A DNA stretch of 64,000 nucleotides, taken from contig JBASEY010000023.1 in the NCBI GenBank assembly GCA_049652745.1, forward strand, positions 277,392-341,391, read 5' to 3'. This document shows positions 56,738 to 64,000 of the stretch, in pieces. Origin of the DNA: JBASEY01 sp049652745. Lineage in GTDB: Bacteria > CSSED10-310. The notes beneath the pieces were generated by a model. The model had not been told where the DNA came from, did no database searches, and saw only the letters and a list, made by a program, of their open reading frames with translations. The position numbers and the translations under genes are program-made. Each line of letters opens with the position of its first letter. Position 1 is the stretch's first letter.

Positions 56738-56953
56738 TTAATTCAGCAGCATCAAATTCACCATTTCTTCAAACAGCGTCGGTCGGCAAGGCATTGGAAG
56801 CGCGGATAACTTAGAAAGCAAGCCTCTTAGTATTATTTTAAAAATCTCGATTTCCGATTTGAATCTTTGTAACCGGTGATCCCTTGCTGAACGACGCGGC
56901 ATAATCAAGCCTTCTAATTCAATTTTCAAACCAGCTTTGAACCGAAAAAACAT
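56738..56953 (-). CDS. hypothetical 71-residue basic protein
   Basis: A small ORF with a very good ribosome site (GAGGTGATCCT before the ATG) in a gap of 500 bp. The predicted protein is basic in the middle (MPRRSARDHRLQRFKSEIEI) and hydrophobic at the end (ILRGLLSKLSALPMPC). No homologue is recognised. It lies 73 bp upstream of the DUF2520-type gene on the same strand and may be transcribed with it. A chance ORF cannot be excluded. Confidence 0.45.
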   Translation of the reverse strand: MFFRFKAGLKIELEGLIMPRRSARDHRLQRFKSEIEIFKIILRGLLSKLSALPMPCRPTLFEEMVNLMLLN

Positions 56954-57069
56954 AGGATCACCTCAATGTTTTAAAGCCATATTTCTCTTTTTGAAAATGG
57001 TTTGAGTGCAGTCAAATTCTCAATACTATTGTTTAATTCTCCAAAGATCATAAGGAAATACGTGAATTC

Positions 57070-57098
57070 TTGACTTCAGAAAGGCATTTATAGATAAT
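57070..57098 (+). promoter_or_regulatory. predicted sigma-70 promoter
   Basis: TTGACT at -35 and GATAAT at -10 with a 17-bp spacer, about 66 bp before the ATG of the membrane-anchored acidic protein. Confidence 0.5.
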
Positions 57099-57164
57099 TA
57101 CTTTAATCTGCTGTTCGGATTTTCCGCTCAGCGTAAGCCGGTTTTTAATGAGAAAGGATCCACC

Positions 57165-58442
57165 ATGGAAAATTTAGCTTTTATAATACTGGGATCCGTG
57201 GGAGCTCTCTTTTTACTGGTGCTTGTTTTTTTCATTATAAGTCAAAAAAAACAAGACAAAATGGACTTGGAAACCAACCGAAAAATCCTTGATAACCTGA
57301 CGATCGATATTAGATCCGCTTCAGAAGATTTAGACCTGGATGCGATCGATATGGAAGAAGCAGGTGAACTTGAATCTGCTGTAGATGAATCGATAGACTC
57401 ATCATTTGACGATGGGCCATCAGTTGAAGAACCCTTGACGACACAGCATGTTCCAACAGAAGCTGTAAACTTGAAACCCCATCCGGAAGCAATTACACAA
57501 AAAGATACTACTCCCCTTTCCGATCATCCTTCATCTGTCAAAGACGACTTTAAGATTCAATCAGGGTCGGCTGTTACAAATTATGAAGAAGAATTGCATA
57601 TAGGGGGTGTCTCTGATTTTGAGTATGATTCATCCAAAAAAGAGTTTGACGAATCCGATATAGAAATCTTCGAAATTAAAGTTGAACCGGAAGCTCCGAA
57701 GCTCGACTCCAAACAACAAGAGGATTTCATTGAGAGTCCTGCTGAAAGTCTTTTTGAGATGATGGGCAATCAAAATGAACTTGTTCTGGATATGGATGAT
57801 GAGATTCTGGATGGAGAACCCGCATTTGATCACAATATTCACGTAAAAGAATTTGACGACTCATTGCCCGAACCAACACTTCGACCACAAGAAAGTCAAG
57901 CTCAAGATCAGAACCACGATGAAATGAGTGAGCTCGATGCGCTTTTCGAAGTCAGTTCTGAGGTAGAAGAAAAAGTCTTCTCTGCTAAAAAACCTCCTTT
58001 GCCGGATATGGACGTCATGCCGAGGAGCATTTCTCAGACGCATGCCGAACCCGTTGTCGAGCCTTCGCCCATACCTGCTATCGATCCCCCACAACCGCCT
58101 CCTGTTGAAACAGTTGTCGAGAAACAGAAGGAAGCGGAAGAAATCGTAGCAACGGATTCTAAATCGGACACAGCGCTTGATGAGGAAAATCAAAAGCGTC
58201 ATGAAAAGGCACGACGAATTGCTCGAGTTATTGTCAATGATATAAAGATTTACAATCCTGAAAATCTTGCGCTCGGTATTCGAAATAAAAACATCATGAA
58301 TACTTTAGGTAAGGAAGTAGAACGTGGCCGGCTTCTATACATAAAACGAGTACCGGCTGACATCGTCAAAGAAACGAACTATTATCGCGAAGCGCTTATC
58401 AAGATCCTTGCTGACGGGAAACCGGAGCTTTTAGGTTTATAA
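57165..58442 (+). CDS. membrane-anchored acidic protein with a conserved C-terminal domain
   Basis: A 425-residue protein. One N-terminal membrane helix (AFIILGSVGALFLLVLVFFI) is followed by a 315-residue stretch rich in Asp, Glu, Ser and Pro, probably disordered, then a conserved helical domain of 80 residues: EKARRIARVIVNDIKIYNPE, then IKRVPADIVKETNYYREALI. I recall this C-terminal domain from deltaproteobacteria, often on proteins of unknown role. The layout (anchor, acidic spacer, binding head) resembles ZipA by architecture only. It stands alone, with convergent pur genes beyond. Confidence 0.7.
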   Translation: MENLAFIILGSVGALFLLVLVFFIISQKKQDKMDLETNRKILDNLTIDIRSASEDLDLDAIDMEEAGELESAVDESIDSSFDDGPSVEEPLTTQHVPTEAVNLKPHPEAITQKDTTPLSDHPSSVKDDFKIQSGSAVTNYEEELHIGGVSDFEYDSSKKEFDESDIEIFEIKVEPEAPKLDSKQQEDFIESPAESLFEMMGNQNELVLDMDDEILDGEPAFDHNIHVKEFDDSLPEPTLRPQESQAQDQNHDEMSELDALFEVSSEVEEKVFSAKKPPLPDMDVMPRSISQTHAEPVVEPSPIPAIDPPQPPPVETVVEKQKEAEEIVATDSKSDTALDEENQKRHEKARRIARVIVNDIKIYNPENLALGIRNKNIMNTLGKEVERGRLLYIKRVPADIVKETNYYREALIKILADGKPELLGL

Positions 58443-58970
58443 TTCCCTGCCGTTTAAAATATTTCACCCTTGTAACATCATTCTTTCGTTATCGCACATG
58501 ACCGTTTTTAGTCTTTTTGAACAATTTTTAGCATGCAACAATGATATTACAGTTCATTTTACTCTTTTTTTTAAAGTATTACTTGAAGTCGATTCTGAGT
58601 AATTTTTACTCAAGGTGTTAAAAAGCTTCAGTTTGAAAGCCAAAGCTCTTATTTCTTTCGGTTTTCGACAGGTTGTGAACATTTTTTGTGGACAAATTTT
58701 TTGAAAAACGAGCTGATTTTTTTCTTATTATTCAATGTGTTATAAAACATGCCCTTGAGTTGAAAGGTTTTTTCTTTTTTTTAATGTTGATAACCCCTCT
58801 TCCCTTATCAAAACCATTTATTCTTAAGATTTTTCCGTAAACCATAGCTTTAAATCTTGGAATTGTAGCGCTGAAATCCAGCATCTCAAGATGGTGTTAT
58901 CGACGCAGTTTCAACACCTACATAAAAGCTGATTTAGCGCTCTTCCGGATAGGAAATTTGTTTGATTAAC
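58443..58970. other. 528-bp AT-rich convergent intergenic region, no gene found
   Basis: Between the convergent acidic-protein and purS genes. It holds many A and T runs and two sequences one base from a DnaA box: TGTGGACAA (58687-58695) and TGTTGATAA (58785-58793). I see no ORF with a good start, no tRNA and no strong terminator hairpin. This could be plain spacer. Confidence 0.4.
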
Positions 58971-59522
58971 TTATAATATTAACGCATTCTGATAATGAGG
59001 ATTTGCCAGCAAGCCCCGTTCTCTGCTCTTTGTCACGGCAATTTCTTTCGCAATATCTTGCGCAATCTTTTCCGAATCCACTCGAAGCGTTAAAATCCAA
59101 AGAACACCGCTCTCCAGATAATTTACATATTTGCCGATGGGGTATAGAGCTTGTAAGGTTTTCAAGGCTTGTTCAGCAACGCGATTGTCTTTGTAAGTGA
59201 CCAAAGCGAAAACAATATATTCCTTGTTCTCGTTGGATCGATTTTGAACAGTTTTTAGGGAACCTTCATCCAGGATGGTATAAATATGTTTGTTGATATT
59301 GACAAATACTCTGGTTTTTTCCGCCAATTCCACCATGATTTTTTTCGGATCTTTATCGTCCAAATCTGATATCAACTGAATTTTCCAATAATCTTTGCGT
59401 TTCAACTCTATCAGAATATCTTTGTATTCCATATCGTGCGTCAAGGAATGAAAAGCTGTTTCAGCCACTGCATCACGAGTTTTCAAAGTGGTCGTTAGAA
59501 TACCGGTATATTTCATTGTCAT
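58971..59522 (-). CDS. purS: tandem PurS: formylglycinamidine ribonucleotide synthase small subunit, two copies fused
   Basis: A 183-residue protein, about twice the length of ordinary PurS (near 80-85). The first half (1-85) starts KYTGILTTTLKTRDAVAETA and ends RVFVNINKHIYTIL. The second (98-183) starts YIVFALVTYKDNRVAEQALK and ends GLLANPHYQNALIL, which matches the PurS end (LLANP). Each half has the beta-alpha-beta fold. PurS joins PurL and PurQ to pass ammonia to the synthase; ordinary PurS forms dimers, so the fusion may replace a dimer. Its start overlaps purQ by 4 bp. Confidence 0.82.
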   Translation of the reverse strand: MTMKYTGILTTTLKTRDAVAETAFHSLTHDMEYKDILIELKRKDYWKIQLISDLDDKDPKKIMVELAEKTRVFVNINKHIYTILDEGSLKTVQNRSNENKEYIVFALVTYKDNRVAEQALKTLQALYPIGKYVNYLESGVLWILTLRVDSEKIAQDIAKEIAVTKSRERGLLANPHYQNALIL

Positions 59523-60340
59523 GCTCTCCCCCTAACAAGGAAATCCTTCATTGACAGAAAAAACATCAACCCTGGGGCCGGCGTTCGTAAATTATTCAGG
59601 CTTCTATTTAAAATTCTGTTTTTTTCCAAATCAGGCGGAATCTGGCGCAACCAAGCTCCTCTTTCCGGATGGGGCATCAAAGCTAGCACGTTCCCTTGTT
59701 GATTATAAACGCCTGCGAGATTTCTTTCCGTACCGTTTGGATTGATCGGAAATCTATCTAAAATCTCACCGGAATATGTGCAGTACCTGAATCCCAACTG
59801 GCCGTTTGATTCCAGCTTATCCAGCAGGTTGGTATCTTGGGTGACAAATCTGCCCTCCGCATTCCCGATCGGTATAGGGATGATTTCGCTTGGTTTAAAA
59901 AGTCTGCTGAAAGCGCCTGGATTGGGATTGGGCTCATTTCGAATGAAAACCCAATCGCAAAGATATCCTTCCTTTCCTTCACCTTTATTATCAGCCAGTG
60001 CCATCTGGACCGCCGAATCCGGACCTGGAACAAGCCCTGTTTCCACAAGAATCTGAGCGCCATTGCAAATCCCAAGGATTGGCTTCCCTTTATCGGCTTC
60101 ATCAACAAGAGCGGCACATATAGATTTTTTTGCAGCTACTGCGCCGGCTCGGATACGATCCTGATAACTGAATCCGCCCGGTATTACAAAGCCTTCGAAC
60201 TCTGCCAGTTCGACCGCTGAGCGATTCCATCTAAAGACTTCAGGCTCCATACCGGCCGCTGACACAGCAGCAGCAGTTTCATATTCACAATTGGTCCCTG
60301 GAAATTGAAGCACAGCAATACGGATCGTTTTCCTGTTCAT
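59519..60340 (-). CDS. purQ: formylglycinamidine ribonucleotide synthase glutaminase subunit PurQ
   Basis: A 273-residue class I glutamine amidotransferase that supplies ammonia to PurL. I start it at the ATG at 60340 (MNRKTIRIAVLQFPGTNCEYE), after GGAGG, where it overlaps the purL stop by 4 bp; the longest ORF starts 30 bp earlier. The catalytic Cys is in GICNGAQILVETG, and the His-Glu pair in LALMPHPERG. It is longer than the usual 225 residues because of insertions in the second half (KGEGKEGYLCDWVFIRNE). Confidence 0.95.
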   Translation of the reverse strand: MNRKTIRIAVLQFPGTNCEYETAAAVSAAGMEPEVFRWNRSAVELAEFEGFVIPGGFSYQDRIRAGAVAAKKSICAALVDEADKGKPILGICNGAQILVETGLVPGPDSAVQMALADNKGEGKEGYLCDWVFIRNEPNPNPGAFSRLFKPSEIIPIPIGNAEGRFVTQDTNLLDKLESNGQLGFRYCTYSGEILDRFPINPNGTERNLAGVYNQQGNVLALMPHPERGAWLRQIPPDLEKNRILNRSLNNLRTPAPGLMFFLSMKDFLVRGRA

Positions 60341-62715
60341 AACGATACCTCCTTCAAACCGTGAAGCCAATCATAAAGCAAAGCTTTAATATCAGCATTT
60401 AACACCATGTGTTTATTATAATTTATTACCAGTTTCGCCGATGAAGTCACTTCACCAATTTTCTGTCCAATCGCGCCAAATTGTTTTAAAACATCCAGCA
60501 CTGCCATCGTATTTTCAGGCTCTGTTTCTATCAGAAATCCGCCTGATTCCGTAAAAAGAAAGTGATCTATTGGAATATCGATTCCAATTCTATCCAGATC
60601 TATCGTTATACCCATTGCTGGTTCCTTGCGATGACTGAGCAGCATTTCCGCCAGAGCTATAATACAACCGCCATCGGCAATATCATGGCATGCAGTTGCC
60701 AGCCGCCGTCTAACAATTTCCGCCACAGCGTGCATATCAGCCCGTTCTTGTTCCCAATCAATCGTTATCGATTGGGTTCCCGTCACACCGAAGACTTCTC
60801 TGAAATAAGCGCTACCGCCCATTTCATTCCGCCGCTTTCCAACCAGGATTATGTGATTGCCGGTTGCAGTCACAAACTGTCCGGTCGCTAATGAAAAATC
60901 TTCCATAGTCCCCACGCAGGCGACAATCGGAGAAGGTTTGATAGCCATATGCAATGCAGATTCATTATAAAAACTGACATTTCCTGAAATAATCGGCACC
61001 GGCTCTTTATCTGTATCGATCTGCCATAGTTTATTTGCAGCATCAGCAATTCCTTGGACGCCTCGAACAAATTGCCAAAAAGCGGTAGGTTTTTCCGGAT
61101 TTCCGTAACACAGGCAATCTGTCAATGCTCTCGGAACAGCGCCGGATGCAATGACATTTCGCATGGATTCAGCTACCGCACAAGCACCTCCCCAATAGGG
61201 ATCGAGCTCGCCGATAAACGGATTGCCATCAACGGAAAGGGCAATTCCAGCCGGGCAGTTTTCCGTCAATTCCAACGGCGCAATGACACCGGCATCCGCT
61301 TCACCCGGCCGCAATACTGCCATACCCTGAACTTCCGTATCGTAATGACGATACACTGGATATCGGCTGCAAATATTGAGTGATCTTAGGACTGTTGTAA
61401 AAGCTTGCTCAAGACCGACCCTTTGTGTCGTGTCAGGGTTTTTCCCTTTAAAATGGATAGGTTCAGACTGCCGATCATATCTGATTCCCGACGTGACTTC
61501 ATGAATCGGTGCATCACATACGACCTCGCCTTGGTAAATCATTTTGAAATCAGGATTTTTCAGAGTATGCCCTATGACACTTGCACACGCTCCATTCGCT
61601 TCACTAGGGAGCTCCCATATTCGATTGTAAATATCCAGAACTTCCGGGGTAAATTCAGGAGGCACGGCAAAGATAAAGCGCTCCTGGGTTTCGCTGCAAG
61701 CGATGACCTCAGGAGGCAGATCGGGAATTGAAACGTGCACTTTATCCAGATATACAACCGCACCGAATCCACCGGCTGAACAAATTTCCGAACTGGCACA
61801 CGCCAATCCACCGCCTCCAAGATCCTTCATGCCAATCGGTATTCTCTTCTCAAATGCCAGTTCCGTGACCATTCGATTGGCTTTACGCATAATCAATATA
61901 TTTTTTAGAAACGGATCATGCACTTGAACCGCGCCGAGCTGTCGTTCCGATTTGTCATCATCGATGATTTCAGAGGCAAAAGTGACGCCGCCGAAACCGC
62001 TTGCATCCGTCGGTTTTCCGACCAGGATCAGATCATAATCACGATTTTTGGCATCTTCTGGAACGCGTGAGCGAATAATCTTGTCCGCTTGAACGATACC
62101 GACACTGATGACATTGACCAAGCAGTTATCGTCGAAAGAGTCGTCGAAATAAACATCGCCTGCGAGATTTGGTACTCCCAATGCATTTCCGTACTGCCAG
62201 ATGCCGTCGATAACGCCATTGGTGATCCAGCGTGATCTTGCAGCATTTTTACCGTTTGGGTTGCCGAAACGAAGCGCATCGGCTACAGCTATGACATGTG
62301 CGCCCATGCAGTCAACATCTCGAACGATTCCTCCGATGCCTGTCGCAGCGCCTTCCACAGGAAGAATCTGTGACGGATGATTATGTGATTCATGAGCAAA
62401 TACTATTGCATATTCACGCCCGTTCGCTTTAGTAAAACGAATAATCCCGGCATCTTCCGACGGGCCAAGAATGACGTTGCTCGCTTCAGTCGGCAAATAT
62501 TTTCGAAGAACCGTTCTACTGGATTTATATGAACAATGCTCACTCCATTCTATATCAAAAATAAATATTTCAACTCGAGTTGGATCACGCCCCAAAATGC
62601 CGGCAACCTTTCGTGCCTCATCAGGCGTCATTCCAATATTCATGCTGCGAAGCATTTTGAGCAGCTTTTCATCATCATGAAAAGATGAAATCGGAATTGT
62701 ATCGGTATATCTCAT
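60337..62715 (-). CDS. purL: formylglycinamidine ribonucleotide synthase subunit PurL
   Basis: A 792-residue PurL of the short type, part of the PurLQS complex that converts FGAR to FGAM in purine synthesis. Motifs: DIEWSEHCSYKSSRTVLRKY, AHESHNHPSQILPVEGAATG, RDVDCMGAHVIAVADALRFG, MKDLGGGGLACASSEICSAG, and the second ATP-binding half with PAGIALSVDGNPFIGELDPY. It is somewhat longer than the usual 720-740, mostly in its C-terminal half. The operon order is purL-purQ-purS with ATGA overlaps. Confidence 0.97.
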   Translation of the reverse strand: MRYTDTIPISSFHDDEKLLKMLRSMNIGMTPDEARKVAGILGRDPTRVEIFIFDIEWSEHCSYKSSRTVLRKYLPTEASNVILGPSEDAGIIRFTKANGREYAIVFAHESHNHPSQILPVEGAATGIGGIVRDVDCMGAHVIAVADALRFGNPNGKNAARSRWITNGVIDGIWQYGNALGVPNLAGDVYFDDSFDDNCLVNVISVGIVQADKIIRSRVPEDAKNRDYDLILVGKPTDASGFGGVTFASEIIDDDKSERQLGAVQVHDPFLKNILIMRKANRMVTELAFEKRIPIGMKDLGGGGLACASSEICSAGGFGAVVYLDKVHVSIPDLPPEVIACSETQERFIFAVPPEFTPEVLDIYNRIWELPSEANGACASVIGHTLKNPDFKMIYQGEVVCDAPIHEVTSGIRYDRQSEPIHFKGKNPDTTQRVGLEQAFTTVLRSLNICSRYPVYRHYDTEVQGMAVLRPGEADAGVIAPLELTENCPAGIALSVDGNPFIGELDPYWGGACAVAESMRNVIASGAVPRALTDCLCYGNPEKPTAFWQFVRGVQGIADAANKLWQIDTDKEPVPIISGNVSFYNESALHMAIKPSPIVACVGTMEDFSLATGQFVTATGNHIILVGKRRNEMGGSAYFREVFGVTGTQSITIDWEQERADMHAVAEIVRRRLATACHDIADGGCIIALAEMLLSHRKEPAMGITIDLDRIGIDIPIDHFLFTESGGFLIETEPENTMAVLDVLKQFGAIGQKIGEVTSSAKLVINYNKHMVLNADIKALLYDWLHGLKEVSL

Positions 62716-63005
62716 TCAAAAATCTCCTTGTTGGCAATCCTATTATATATTTAGCAGGCGCAATTTTCCGCAATAAAGACGGATTTTCAGTATACTGAGT
62801 TTGATCAGATTAATGAATAAAAAAATAAGTCATAAAAATGATGATGGTTTCAGCATTTTATATGAGCAAAAGTTTTTTCCGTGATAAAAAAACTTGCAAT
62901 TCTCGATCTGTCAAATATAGTGGCCTTCGATGATGGTTCGACAGGTTTGGCCTGCGGATGGATGTGCGTTAAGCGCTTACATTGATTAAACCATGGGAGA
63001 GTAGA

Positions 63006-63554
63006 ATGGGTCGAGATAAAATGCAGAATTACCTTGATGAAATTCTTCGTTTTCTCAGTTTGGATCTCACGGATATCGATTCAGTCATCAAGGCCATCGC
63101 TGAACGTGAGCCTCCGAATCGAGTTGTATATGATGCAGACAAACGTGAGTTCGTATTAGGGATGGCGAAATGGAGTGCAGATCGGATGCTGACCGCATTG
63201 ACAGCCTGCCGGGAAGCAGTTATCTGCGTCCTGGATAAAATTGTCAAAGACGGCGTTATCGGTCGAGACGAACTCAGCAGGCTGAACCAGGTGCAACATG
63301 ACCTGAATATTCGCTATGTTTTCGATCCGGATTCTCCGACAAAGCTCAATCTGAATTACATCATTCCGGACAGCAAGATCACTTGGGATACGGGTATGTG
63401 TCCGCACTGCGGGGAGACCGTAACCATTCACGTGTTTCCAGATCCTATGCCTGTGCTGGGATACGATGTGATCATGAATACTTTGAGATTGCTGACGAGA
63501 TCGGCCAAGTTGGCAGGATCGGAACAGACTGGATATCATCTTCTGTCTTCATAA
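63006..63554 (+). CDS. protein of unknown function with a CPHCGE motif
   Basis: A 182-residue protein. I start it at the ATG at 63006, which follows GGGAGAG; a TTG at 62982 would add eight residues. The first 110 residues are helical (YLDEILRFLSLDLTDIDSVI, MAKWSADRMLTALTACREAV). The last part carries one Cys pair (TGMCPHCGETVTIHVFPDPM), a rubredoxin-like or zinc-knuckle half with no partner pair. I do not recognise the family. Two tRNA genes follow. Confidence 0.7.
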   Translation: MGRDKMQNYLDEILRFLSLDLTDIDSVIKAIAEREPPNRVVYDADKREFVLGMAKWSADRMLTALTACREAVICVLDKIVKDGVIGRDELSRLNQVQHDLNIRYVFDPDSPTKLNLNYIIPDSKITWDTGMCPHCGETVTIHVFPDPMPVLGYDVIMNTLRLLTRSAKLAGSEQTGYHLLSS

Positions 63555-63602
63555 TTATTTCTTGATTTCCGTTTTATGCTCTGTTAAAAATGCGTTTGGC
63601 AC

Positions 63603-63675
63603 TGAGGCGTGGCCAAATTGGTAAGGCTCCTGACTCTGGATCAGGCAACTGTAGGTTCGATTCCTACCGCCTCAG
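63603..63675 (+). tRNA. tRNA-Gln (CTG)
   Basis: A 73-base cloverleaf starts TGAGGCGTGGCCAAATTGG and ends CGCCTCA plus G. The stem CCTGA/TCAGG encloses loop CTCTGGA, anticodon CTG. The 5' T is typical of tRNA-Gln. The CCA end is not encoded. Confidence 0.93.
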
Positions 63676-63689
63676 CTTTTCCATCTCTT

Positions 63690-63762
63690 GGTCCCATCGT
63701 CTAGAGGCCTAGGACGCCGGCCTCTCACGCCGGTAACACGGGTTCGAATCCCGTTGGGACTA
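63690..63762 (+). tRNA. tRNA-Glu (CTC)
   Basis: A 73-base cloverleaf starts GGTCCCATCGTCTAGAGG and ends TGGGACT plus A, with a G-U wobble as first acceptor pair. The stem CCGGC/GCCGG encloses CTCTCAC, anticodon CTC. It is 14 bp after tRNA-Gln. Confidence 0.93.
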
Positions 63763-63815
63763 TTTATAGGAAATATAATTGAATTTAGATCATTCCAGAT
63801 ATTTTCGGATGAAGC

Positions 63816-63846
63816 AAAAAAAAGCGACCGACAATTTGTCGGTCGC
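63816..63846 (-). terminator. rho-independent terminator pointing leftwards from the right edge
   Basis: GCGACCGACA and TGTCGGTCGC pair around three bases. On the minus strand a run of T follows, so it should end a transcript that begins beyond the right edge of the window. On the plus strand no T-run follows, so it is not a clear end for the tRNA transcript. Confidence 0.75.
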
Positions 63847-64000
63847 AAAAATAGTAATCAGAAATAGATTTATACTCATCTTTTACAGTGATTTTATAAA
63901 AAGTATTTAGAATCAATTAGATAACAAGGCACAAAAAACTCTTGGCACTACAAAATGAAACACTGTAAAATCAATGAGTTACAGATTACAAATCGCTATC

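Overview
The window reads as chromosomal DNA of a Gram-negative bacterium. Evidence for an outer membrane is a lipopolysaccharide-export cluster (LptC/LptA-like protein, LptB), an MsbA-type flippase, a predicted outer-membrane barrel and many signal peptides. There is no 16S rRNA or other decisive marker, so I do not name a phylum. The mix of sigma-54 control, NrfHA, C25 and M28 secreted proteases with dockerin-like C-termini, an ArsR-methyltransferase next to ahcY, and LRV-like repeat proteins would fit a deltaproteobacteria-like or candidate-phylum lineage (inference). I see no insertion sequence, phage or CRISPR array.

Layout. 1-2.1 kb: 3' part of an ADP-forming acyl-CoA synthetase fused to a GNAT domain. 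2.2-5.2 kb: copper resistance, csoR-copA, with a CsoR-type operator. 5.25-18.7 kb: four large secreted proteins on the minus strand: a beta-helix protein broken by one in-frame TGA, two gingipain-type (C25) proteases and an M28 peptidase. The first three end in a dockerin-like module. 19-21 kb: nrfHA, ammonia-forming nitrite reductase. 21-27.4 kb: a DUF6141-like membrane protein, a HIT protein, then overlapping lptCA-lptB-rpoN, then hpf. 27.5-33.5 kb: metK, a GH57 glycosidase, ahcY and a SahR-like regulator. 33.5-37.5 kb: rarA, a small barrel protein and fused ftcD. 37.6-48 kb: a long minus-strand run: queD, folE2, a four-gene SurA-like/LRV/RodZ-like locus, then the classical ffh-rpsP-khpA-rimM-trmD-rplS-rnhB-yraN order and tRNA-Gly, -Cys, -Leu. 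48-58.4 kb: msbA, a DciA-like gene, an NtrC-type regulator, a GHMP kinase, a DUF6600-like protein, DUF362, a DUF2520-type protein, and a membrane-anchored acidic protein. 59-62.7 kb: purL-purQ-purS, with PurS as a tandem duplication. 63-63.8 kb: an unknown protein and tRNA-Gln and tRNA-Glu.

How it fits together. The window encodes sigma-54, an NtrC-type activator with a variant GAFTGA loop, and three sequences with the exact GG-N10-GC sigma-54 promoter spacing. All three lie upstream of exported proteins: a C25 protease, the barrel protein and the DUF6600-like protein. This suggests a sigma-54 regulon for secreted or envelope proteins and is the most interesting system-level signal here. A second theme is S-adenosylmethionine recycling: metK, ahcY and the SahR-like regulator, with different palindromes over the predicted promoters of metK and of the regulator-ahcY pair.

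Limits: family names come from reading motifs by eye, with no database search. Several start codons were moved from the longest ORF to a better-supported start, as noted in the entries.
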